DNA of 64,000 nucleotides from Paracyclopina nana (Eukaryota > Arthropoda > Copepoda > Cyclopoida > Cyclopettidae), in contig JAGUCH010000001.1 of assembly GCA_019096065.1 (NCBI GenBank), positions 7,936,001 to 8,000,000 of the forward strand. Reading direction: 5' to 3'. Positions 37,401 to 47,300 of the stretch are shown one piece after another. Under the pieces are notes generated by a model. It was not told the origin of the DNA, did not search any database, and worked only from the letters and a program-made list of their open reading frames with translations. Every line of letters starts with the position of its first letter. Position 1 is the first letter of the stretch. The position numbers were made by a program, and so were the translations under genes.

Positions 37401-40400
37401 TTTCCTACAAAAAGGTTGCTGTGATTTTATAGCCTAATTTTGCTATGGCTCTCTGCAGCCAAAAATGCAACCAACGAATGCGTATATATACCCACCACGA
37501 CCACGACCACCATGCACCCTATAACGGCAGGAAATTAGGCAATAATTTTTCAGTTACTGCGAGAAAATTGCCATATACCTTTTTACGAACTATGGTGAAG
37601 GAAAAAAGTTCTCGCTGCTGGCATAAGGCTCTTTTATTCGTGTGCTATCATCGTTTCAATCCTAATGTTCTTGCTTTCAGGTCTACGCAGCATGGGAAAC
37701 TGACGAAGTCATTGCATTTGAGCTGTGGCGCAACTTGGGTCTGGCTATGATTTGCGTCTTCATTATAACGCTGATATTACTAGCCAACATCCAGATATGC
37801 TTAATGGTTTTGGTTTGCGTCCTCCTCACTCTGGTTAGTATGCTTTAATCCTAATAGCTAATATTGTGGCTAGTAGTAGCTGGACTAACAGTGCCCAAAA
37901 GGCGTTTTGTGAGCCGGGATAGCGCCGGTCTTTTTTATGAAAGCACAAATGGCATATTTTGTCATGCGTAACGAATGAAGCGTCTGGCTGACCATTCGGT
38001 CACTCGTGGAAAGCATGTGTCCCCTCTCTAGCACGGTTTTTCGCCATAAGTGCTTTTTGTCATCATTGAGGAGCTATTTCCCAATTAGTTAGCGTTCACT
38101 TAAGTAGCTTATATTGTGTGCGAAGATAAAGTATTCTAGGGCGTTCTCATATTGGACTTTTGCTTAGCAAAACTTGATTTTTGCTAACCGAAAACCTGTT
38201 TTTTGTAGGTAACCACTACATAGCGCTTGACTAAAAACCAGTTTTTGGCTAAGCAAAATCAGGTTTTGGTAAGCAAAAGTCCAATATGAGAACGCCCTTC
38301 TGTTATAGACGTTTAAAGCTTCTCTACAGTCTACCGCAGCATCAAATGTAGATTAAGGACCATCGAGTCTTTGAATAGCCGTAGCCTTCAATGCCTCATT
38401 GTTGTTGACCAGCTTACGGCCCTGCAATGGCCTTATGACCTTGTTGCTGAGATCATTAATTTTTCAGCCCCAAGCTGCTTTCGTTCTGTGCCGAGCAGCT
38501 GAATAATATCCAGGTAATTTCTTTCAAGGTTGACATGGTTGGCATGCTTCACTTCTGGGGCATCACTGTGGACACGCTTTCCTGCATCAACATCGTTTTG
38601 GCCATCGGCCTTTGTGTGGACTATTCAGCCCATATTGCACATGCCTTCATCGTCTCGCAAGGTGAGTCAGACTTCTCAGAGGTGGCCCTTTGACGGGTTA
38701 TTAACCCGCTGGAAATGGAGCTGAATTTGATATCGCACAAATTTCAGCGTGAAAAAGCCACTACCAACTATTGGACGACGTCATGAAAAAGCACATCTCG
38801 TTAGCCCCCTTGCGTTGCTTCTGGCGCAATTGGGCTATTTGCCTTCTACCATATACTACAGTGCTCTATGGTGTTTTCTGCAAACAATAAAGCTAAAAGA
38901 GTTTCTTCTTCCCTTTTCAGGCACCCGAGAGGATCGCGCAGTCTACAGTTTGTCGAGCATGGGCCCTGCCATCATCAACGGCGGCATTACGACATTTTTG
39001 GCCCTAGTTCTTCTCGGCTTCTCGCAGTCTCACGTCTTCATTACTTTCTTTAAGGTGAATATATGCCAACAACAGCAGCAGCAGCAGCTGTACTCGTTGG
39101 CCTTTAGGGCATTATTCATTCTCTCGGCGCCCATTTTCAGGTCTTTCTGCTCACTGTGGTCTTTGGCCTTTTCCACGGAGTCGTCTTTTTCCCCGTCCTT
39201 CTTAGCTGGATTGGACCCTTGGAAGGCCACAAGCGAGAAGATCCCACTACTTCGATGAATTTCGAATCCGAGGGAGGTGTAGCAGCTAAATCGGGAGGAC
39301 TTCCTAATCCCGGATTTGTCACCGACAATCCATTTTCTTTGGTGAAAACTTCTGGCGGCAGTGGCAGCAGCAGCAGTACCAACTCGACGAGTGGAGTTGA
39401 AGTGAGTTAATCAGCAAAAATATGTTCCTTCTCTGCATTTACTACAGATTGGCCAATCTCGAGCATAAGGGCTCTCTCTTTCTTTTCTTGTTTGCTCTTT
39501 TGTAGAGCTTGCTTGCTTTGTTTGCAGCTCCCATGAATTGTGGGAACTTGCGTTGCCCAAATGTGTGCAGCATACATACTTTCAGCTTGCTTCTCTCTAA
39601 TTCTAAATTTTGTAAGCTAGCTCACTGCTTTTTACTAACGCAACATCAGTCTAATTTGCTCGCTCTCTTTTTTGCTGTAACAGCAGCTTTCCTAACGTAA
39701 TGCATTTCTAGTTGCTGAAGCGGCCTTTCAGTGGCGACCTTTTTTGTGGCTTCTTTTTCCCACGGTTATTATGCCTGGATGCTTCCCTTTAAAGATATTT
39801 GCATGCCATGCGCTATTTTACGGCGAGCATTAGCTCTGGCAGTAAAGCCCTCTCTTCTTATCGCTCATATTTTGTTGATGCTTTGGGCCTATAAGACCTC
39901 CCCTTTGTTTTCATTTTTTGCTTAATTGTGGAAAGAAACTTTTGATGGCCTCCGATACAACCTAGCTGAAGTAGCTGAGGCTGACAAAAACATTCACTTT
40001 TGTTAGCTAGTATATCACCAGTACAGTGTTGAGATGACATTTGGGTGGAAACAAAAAAAAAGGTTCCTGGCAGTGAAACTGTTGTAACTTGTCACATTTT
40101 TCAACATGTATTTGATAGTAAGACCTCATGTTTTAGTCATCACTAACAATCCCTTTCTTTACTCAAGGAACGTGACGGATTTTTTGAAAAAAAAGTCATT
40201 AGGGCTTCCATCACGAACAGAAGTCGGCAAATTAACAAGTTTCTACAACTTGGGGGATTTCTGCCAAAGGACTTCTCTAAATAGTATAGGAAGCTTTCTT
40301 TCATAGCAAATCCAATAATAAAGCAACATACGCCTAAGTTTCCCTTGACGTCTCCAAGGGATGATGATGGCATTAACGTGAAGTCATTATCCGTGCAGCC

Positions 40401-41517
40401 GTGTGCTAAAGTAGCGACGAAAACTTACTGTTCAATATCTTTCTTTGCACATTGGTAAATGTAAGCAGCCCAATTTATAACTCGTAAAGACTCAGAGACT
40501 ATTTCGTGCTAACTCTACTTGTGTGTCGCTAAAATTCATTGGATGGCGGGAAATCTTTGCCGACGCATTCTTTTCATTGCTGTTTTTGCATTGAGGATAC
40601 AAAAGATGTTCGTAAATTGGAATTGCCAATCCGAGTCAAATGGCGCGAATGTACTGCAAGCCGGGTTTGGCAGCACTTTTAAGTAGCATATCGTGATTCT
40701 AGCAATCATCAGCTTTATAGGTCTGTAGTAGTGGCTGCGTAAGTACTACGCACGTCTCTACAGCTCTATTCATCAAATGTGGAGGTGTGAATGGTAGCAG
40801 TTTTCTTCTCGCACCTCATGATATGGCTTACATTACTCAAGCAGTTGTTGGTTTTGTGATATATCTGGTACAATAGTCGACCAAGAAGTCGTTGTACCAT
40901 ACTGCCGGTATTGAAATCCGATCTATGATTTCCGCCATAGTGTATATATACTTGTATGTAGACACATAATTGCCCCTTTCTTCCAGAGCTGCTCCTCGTC
41001 AACGAGAACCCTGATAGTCCCGGTGAAGTCAGTGATAATGAAAACCGTGGGAAAAAGGTCAACCACTTCGTCTCCCGACGAAACCATTATGTCTGTGACC
41101 CATGGGAAGTTCACAGCCGTCCACTCAGACCTGAGCCAACTTGATTCGTTGTCGCTGTCGTCTCAGGAATTTGACATTTTCACTTCAAACAATAACCTGC
41201 GACAAGCCGCAACTGAATACTTCGGCTTGAACCAAAACAACAACAAAGGTAGCCCGAGGCTGCCGGAGCTTAGAAAAGACGACGTTCTGGTTAAGCCGAT
41301 GCCCGCTGAAAACAATTGGATTCTTTTGCCATCTGCAGCTGACGAAAGATGGCGACAAAGCCGCGTTCCTAATAACGAAAGCTTGAGTTCCTCCTTCAAC
41401 GACGTGGCCGTCGTTCCCTTGGGAAACCCAACAGAAATAAGTGAAGAAGTTGAGGAGAGCTCGTTTTGGAGACGAGGCATAACCTCACTACTCAGATTTA
41501 TGGGGCCAAAATCATAA
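26877..41517 (+). CDS. Patched-domain (PTCHD/NPC1-like RND) membrane protein, 16 coding exons
   Basis: RND-superfamily protein of the Patched-domain-containing group, about 1229 residues with the 26877 start, 12 predicted membrane helices and two large extracellular loops; the substrate is unknown, with sterol or lipid likely by family. Exons: 26877-26914 (uncertain), 28489-28581, 28930-29458, 29789-30288, 30352-30596, 30656-30831, 31279-31533, 31617-31766, 31924-32041, 34482-34729, 36075-36200, 37681-37833, 38529-38661, 38921-39054, 39141-39401, 40987-41517. All phases agree. Helix 1 is about residues 24-41. Loop 1 begins EKLWIPSDSPY. The sterol-sensing half holds the conserved acidic motif GIGIDD (about 470-475), and the second half holds GLCVDY (about 904-909), after FWGITVDTLSCINIVLAIG. 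A basic RRKKR site lies in loop 1. The C-terminal 230 residues are unstructured and Ser-rich. Three places allow alternative products (see findings). Confidence 0.83.
30289..30351 (+). other. 63-base in-frame intron of the Patched-related gene
   Basis: Donor CGAAG|GTATTT and acceptor CTCTTTGCAG bracket 63 bases. Removing them restores the family motif ARSFGDISSS before helix 2. The intron length is a multiple of three and contains no stop, so an unspliced transcript would insert 21 residues (beginning YFYDEITSL) at the end of extracellular loop 1. Confidence 0.7.
33122..33443. mobile_element. family B foldback element, long variant (322 bases)
   Basis: Ends are AGGGCGTTCCCATATT and its inverted relative GTATGGGATCGCCCT, close to the termini of the two 160-base family B copies at 38.1 and 53.3 kb. 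Interior pieces repeat CAAGTTAAGTTAGGT-like and TAGCAAGGTAACTTGACTA motifs in inverse order. There is no coding frame. A target duplication is not clear. Confidence 0.6.
33897..34041. repeat. near-perfect 62-base inverted repeat with a 21-base loop
   Basis: Left arm 33897-33958 starts GGCTTAGTCTCTTCTGG and right arm 33980-34041 ends CCAGAAGAGACTAAGCC. The arms differ at one base (CGTTTC against CGATTC). It lies in a Patched-gene intron in sense orientation, so the primary transcript would fold into a long stable hairpin. The identity implies a recent inverted duplication or selection on pairing. Confidence 0.9.
34730..37680 (+). other. Patched-gene introns 10 and 11
   Basis: Two introns, 34730-36074 and 36201-37680, flank the 42-codon exon at 36075-36200 (ATKFSITYLPFSGSEE onward). 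Their donors (ACG|GTAAAA, AAG|GTGAGC) and acceptors (TTTTTTCAG, GCTTTCAG) are canonical. Only short chance frames are seen and no repeat family is recognised. Confidence 0.7.
37834..38528 (+). other. Patched-gene intron 12
   Basis: Intron between the helix 7/8 exon (ends VCVLLTL) and the exon holding GLCVDY. It contains one complete family B element at 38138-38298 and nothing else that I recognise. Confidence 0.7.
38138..38298. mobile_element. family B foldback element (MITE), 161 bases
   Basis: The first and last 29 bases are perfect inverted repeats, beginning AGGGCGTTCTCATATTGG. TCT flanks both sides, a candidate 3-base target duplication. The inner arms also pair imperfectly (AAACCTGTTTTT/CCAGTTTTTGGC type motifs). 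There is no coding frame. It is nearly the same size as the copy at 53345-53504. Confidence 0.85.
39402..40986 (+). other. Patched-gene last intron
   Basis: Starts at donor GTTGAA|GTGAGT. If not spliced, translation would end two codons later (GVEVS, stop at 39408-39410). The acceptor at the far end reads TTCCAGAG, giving two overlapping AG choices two bases apart. No gene or recognised repeat lies inside. A CAG run in the previous short intron (about 39066-39087) is unrelated. Confidence 0.6.
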
Positions 41518-44332
41518 TTATTGTTGTGTAACCTGTTGCCATATCTTACAAGAACATTGCATAAATATATTTTTATATTTGATGCCTTACAGCATGAAGT
41601 TGATTGGCGTAGGCAAGTGCTTTGATCCTCCAAAGGCATATTCTCAAATGACTGTTTAAGGATGCCGATACATTATTGCTAGAGATAGCTAAGCTCGCGC
41701 ATTAATGAGCTCAGCACCGGAGAACGGGTGTCACATATTTGTGCATCATTGCCGCTGCTGCTGTCGTAAAGCGGATACTTGGCCATCATCGTTACCACAA
41801 AAATACTTTCTTCTTCTCATCAGCTTGGGGGCAGGGCTGGCCATAAAATTTTCCATCCGAATAACAATTCTACAGTTATTCGCTGATGCGAAAGAGAGAG
41901 CATTGCAAGTCTATAAAAGAGCGGAGAAGAAGAAGGGCTTTCACTATTATTCCAGCTTTACTACTCCTCCTGCTGCTATTGCACTGGCAAGATAAAGTAG
42001 CCAGTAGTTGAACATGCATGTGCTAGCAAAGTTTCCCTCAACTGCTGACCGACAGGTTCAGCCGTTTTATTTTGACGTGAAGCTGTTTCCTTTCGAAAAA
42101 TTGGCCTATAGCATGCAGCGGTCCTTGGGGGCTGGGTCACCGGAACATTTTTCCAACTTTTTGTAAAATGCGCTCTTCAAAAAATAAATGTGAAGCCTGG
42201 GGAAAACTTGACTTGACGGAGCTGAGATGGGCCCACAAAAAATTCCGTTGGAACTTTGTGACTTGGCTTAATTATGTATTAGGATAGCCAAGTTTGTCTC
42301 TTTTTTATGCCACATTTAGAATGCAAATTTGCCGGCTATTTGTCTGTATTCATGTACTTAAGCTACGGATGCAGTTGTAGGTAAAAGTTAGAGCTATCAG
42401 AGCCACCAGTGAGGAGGGTGGCTGAGCTGCAATAATTTTGAGGATCAAGGAAATAAAATGCAAAGAGGCGAGATGAGAAGCTGAAATGCACCACCTCCTT
42501 CTAACTTTCGTGCATCAATTTTACAAAGGATTTCAAGGACAGCAAATCCTCCTAAAGGAATCTTCAGGTTGTACCGGAAGAGCAGCCAGTGGATTTATGT
42601 CTCCTTCTAGCATGTTTATTAGTAATCAATTCATTAGTAGCAGTTGCAGTAGTTGTAGTAGTACATCATAGCCGAAATAGAAGTAGACAAAAGGAAGAAT
42701 ACGTATAGGTGCTTATACCCAACAGTTTCATCATCATTTCAGAGGAGGAGGGCCCTGTTCAATCAAGATCGGCAACGGAAGAATTATACTTGGGGACAGT
42801 AGTTTTTCACAGCAACATTCAACATCAATTTCCTAGGAGCTTATATCTTACGTAACGTATTTGATGTGTGTGCAGCACATGCATGCTTTACAGGCTTTTT
42901 TGATACCCCGAAAAATTGCCAATCACATCACCTTTCACACCCTGAGCATTGTTCATATCATAGAAAATTGGGTGATTTATCATGGCAGCAGAAACTTGCT
43001 GGGAGATGTAACTCTTATGCATGCCTTTTTCTTTTTATGTATAGTAGCGTAGAACACCAGGGGAGGGCGCGGGAAGCGAACTAACAGAAGTTCTTCTAAG
43101 ACAACCAAGAGATGATACAAAAACATCGTTTTTACAGCAAGGAAGTAGGTGTCACACAATTAATATTGTAGCAATCACGTGATAACGGCTAGTCGCATCT
43201 TGACTGAATTGCGCAAGAAGAACCAGCTAAAAAAGGAAAAGCTATGGTAAATTGAGAAGCGCAGCCATAGCACCTATACATGATGATGATTGAACCAAAT
43301 GCATGCCAGCAATATCGTAATTAGTAACTTATGTTGTAGCTTTGTCTCTTTCACAAGAAAAGTTGAAGTAGTGATAGGTTCTTGAGCTGAGTGCGTGCTT
43401 CAGTGATTCGTCTGTGTTGTGGATGTTTTAACATGCCTCATCATGCACCATTAGCTGTTGCTGCCTCCCTGGTGGAAGTAGTGGCACCGTTGTCTTCATT
43501 GGGAGCAACAGAACAATCGTGTTTGTCACGCGTAAGGTACTACGTGGAGTGATAGCACTTTCACGGTGACTTGAGCAGAGTCATTATCGCCACCATATAA
43601 TAAGTCTGATGGAGGTTGGTCCATTGAGAAATGAGATAGTGGCTGGTGGGTGCTCTGTGCTGCTTTTCACGATTGTTTATGGTACATTTACACACGAGAA
43701 AATTAGCTGAGTAGGAACAGCCGTAGCGTCTTCAGTAGTCGTGGACACACACACATAGTGAGAGAGACACACAAGCACACACAGACAAAAGGTGCATTGT
43801 TTTTGTAGTGAGGAGGAGGTCAATGTTGAAAAGAGAGAAAGTAGTATATGGTTAATTGTTGTGTGTTGAAGAACACAATTACTAAATGCTATTCACGGGG
43901 AGGCGGCCCAAAAAAAGAGCGAGCTTTCTCCCAGTACATTTTTCGTAGCAGCAGTATCTCTTATTTTGAAAAAAAGTGTTGTATTTGGGCCTCTAGCCGG
44001 GACTGGCCGCGTACTGTATATAGCCAAATAATCCCAGGCTAGAGGCTGAAAAATCTATATTGTAGCCTGCTTTGATCTCAATTGTCAAATGAGGAGCACA
44101 CGCCAAGCTGACGATTAACCCTATTCTTATTAGGTGCTGCTGGCAAAACCAAGCCATCTACGTAAGGAAGCATAATATGTAATTCTTACATGATTCATTT
44201 TTCTCGAGCATAGCTGCTGCTCCAGCTGACCCGGCCATCTTTAGAGGGGCGGCGCGCCGGTCAGCAGCGAGCATCATTGGCATGCAAACATAGTAATTGT
44301 CCACAACAACTCACGCACCCAGCTTATTATTG
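41518..44332. other. gap between the convergent Patched-related and nicotinic receptor genes
   Basis: Tail-to-tail intergenic region. It must hold the 3' UTRs of both genes, but I see no strong AATAAA close to either stop. A TAG/GTA-rich simple repeat lies around 42631-42670 and a CA-rich run around 43746-43790. A small hairpin is annotated at 43989-44046. Short open frames on both strands look like noise. Confidence 0.5.
43989..44046. repeat. 58-base imperfect hairpin
   Basis: GCCTCTAGCCGGGAC pairs with TCCCAGGCTAGAGGC, with one bulge. A further TGGC/GCCA pair lies inside and the loop is about 15 bases. Size and pairing are like a short precursor hairpin, but nothing shows that it is transcribed or processed. 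Confidence 0.5.
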
Positions 44333-47300
44333 CTATTCAACAATAATGTGGGGTGCCGAGAGGAGCACGGCAATCGTCGTGATGACCGTGAAGGCAGTGA
44401 AGGTGATGAGGCAAAACCTGTCGATCACCATTGCTGCGAACTTCCAATCACTGATTATGTCTATCTCCTCGTCGTGGATTTTCATGCGGTTGGTAATGAA
44501 CTTGAGCTCTTTGAGGATGCACTGCAATTCCCGGTTGGCGGTGGCACCAGAACAGCTACCCACGTGGTTCATCATGCCCCCACTCGGTGGGTAGGGCGAG
44601 CCGGGTGGACCCGCCTTGCAGTCTCCGGCCCCGCCTTCCATGGGATTTCCGTTCACCCGGATGAAGCCTCCGGCTGTGCCATAAGTACCCGCTGCGGACA
44701 CCGACATTGGCCTTCAAGAGAGAGAGAGAAAGAGAGAGGATTAGGGATGCGATCAGAAAGAGATTTATACAACAATCATCACGAGAGGAGCCTCATCGAA
44801 TGGCACCCTGGGATACGCAGTCCTCAAAAAATCCAGGCCGCAAAAGGAAATAATGGCTCTCAGGTGGTAACGTGAGAGCGAGGCTCTCATTACCCAACCA
44901 GAAATTTTCCCAAGTTTTCTGAAAGTTATTGTAACGTGTTATCACTCCTTCGTTTTACCCAGGTTGAGTTTATGTCGTTATGTAACATTAACTTCCATAC
45001 CACCTATGTAAAAAAATTGGAAAAAATCGAATGTGACAAGGAAAATGGATATTTTCGATTTTACCTAGGTGTCAAGGCAGTTAATGTTACATAATGACTA
45101 AAACTCAATGTTGATAAAACGTATAAGTTTCACTGAGAGTTTTTTTAGCGTATGAGGGCTCAGAATTTCTGGTTGGGTATATTGTTGGTATCGAGTGCTC
45201 AAGTTGCGATAAACGTCGCATTTTTGAGATTGATCGTTGCGAAAGCAGAATAAAATGAATGCAGCTCTTTTGAAAAAAGCTGCTGTTGGCAGTCAACAAC
45301 TCTGCCAGAAATGATGTGACTGACAGGGTTACATTACGACATGACAATAAAAGTTTGAGCTGCTAGTGCTTGCCATAAATGTCGCACAAAAACTAGTGAG
45401 CTTGTCTTCCAATCCCATGCTTTCCTCGCATTCTACCACCTTTCATGAAAATAGAAATATGGGAAGCAATTTGCCAATTACTAAAACGCATGCACTGCTC
45501 AGCTCATTAAAATTGCCTCGAGCAAACGAATGGCCAACTTTATCGACTTGGCAGCTAGAAATAGAGACAAAGTTTTAATGGCCCTTTCTAATTATCAATT
45601 ATGCACCGATGGTGATAGTGGTCACCAGCCTAAAAGGTGCTGCAACTTTCCCCAAACAGCGAAACTTTTCACTGAGAGATGTGTGTGCAAATAGTGCAGC
45701 AGAAGAAAAATCAATTGAATATCCTACTTACAAAACGCCAACAGCCACAAAACGTAATCTGAGGAAGAAAGCCAGCTCAAAAACTGCTTTGTATCTTTGT
45801 TTGGGGGTAGGCAAAAAAGCGCTGGCAAGAGATGCAATCTCCTAAAAGCTTGCAGGTACTCGATCTAAGTTGTAGTGGCGCGCATGTTTTCACCAGCCTT
45901 AAAAGGCCAGCAGCAAGCGACAACCATGTGAGTGCAAACTTATGGGATTCACATACCGGAAATCATCATCCATGTCGAGGACGTTTGCCAGAAGGCTTTT
46001 TGAGCTCTTCTCCTTCATTTCTAGTTCTCTCATGCGGTTTGTCATCATAATTGTCTTGCGAGTAATTGGCTTTCCTGGGCGCTGCATACGAAGCAACCAA
46101 GGCAGCCACTGAAGGAATAGCGTTCGTACCTGCAGGGGAAAAAAGTTAGACACTATGCCCTAGTACAATGTAATAATGCGGGCTTCGAGAGAAGCGCTTC
46201 AATTCTTGTCTGAGGTCAGTCAAAAGCTCCTTTTCTCCTCAACTTCAAACGGTTTTTAAAGCCCCTTTTTATGGTCCACAGCTAAAATAGCTGCTTGCGC
46301 AACTACCTAGACTACCATAGCACGTATTATATGCCAGCTACTGAAGATTTGCTTCCAGTTTTGATAAAATTGGGTCCTTTGTCAGCTGCGCCTAAAAGCT
46401 CTCTCCTGTAGCCTGGCGAAAATTAGGCTATAAATATTATTGGAAGTATGGATGTGCATACCCAAGCAGGCATGTCATGCGTCTCTGCCGTACGATGGTG
46501 ATAGTTCAGGACTACAACAGTGAGCACCACAGAGGAAGCCACCATCATCATGATGCAATTGAAGTAGGTGCCTGCAAAAAGGAGATTGTTTCAGCACTTA
46601 AATTAACGAGGCCAATTTCGCAGTAAGAGCAACCATTTTGTTTTTATGTGAAGAGCGTGCAAAATCAGAAAGCGCTTACCTCGTTGGGACATGCTAATAA
46701 TTTACATCGTACACATCAAGTTAAAAAACATCTTCAACGTCGATAATGTGTGTGGTGGGAAAACTGCCAGACATGCTTAAGAAAAGTACAAGACCACAGG
46801 AAAGAAAAACCGAGTGCAAATTGTACGTGTGTGTACATGGGTGACAGAAAATGTAGCTGAGAAATGTACGAAGCAGTGCGATTCTCAATCTGAGAAGTAA
46901 ACATATTTCAACCAACTCCACAATGAGCGTATGAGCGTAGTAGACACCAAATTGCTGATCATAGTAATTCAAGCCTCACAAAAATGGTTTGAGAGCTAGC
47001 ATAGCTTGTAAAGTGAAATGTGACCTCTGTTATAAGACGATTCAACAACGAAGATGTACATAAGATTATTTGTGTGACGGACGGACGACGAAGCTTCACG
47101 ATCACAACGCAGTTTTTAAAGAGGATGATGAAAATCGGTTTAGCAATTCGTGCCGCCATCATCATTCTTTCAGATTCTGGCCATCTTTTTTTCAGAGGAA
47201 TAAATTTGTTTTTGGTCGGAGATAGAAAGCAGCTTGGTTTTTTAAAGAAAAGGTTTGCAGCAATGTGCGACCCATTCTCAGATTTCTTGTGCAGTCGGGG

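Noticed and set aside
41163..41639. 158-codon minus-strand frame under the last Patched-gene exon
   Set aside because: It is antisense to a frame that is spliced in phase with the Patched-related gene and has no family resemblance.
44297..44875. 192-codon plus-strand frame opposite the last nicotinic exon
   Set aside because: The minus strand encodes the M4 helix and the conserved APHIIVE end; the plus-strand frame is a shadow.
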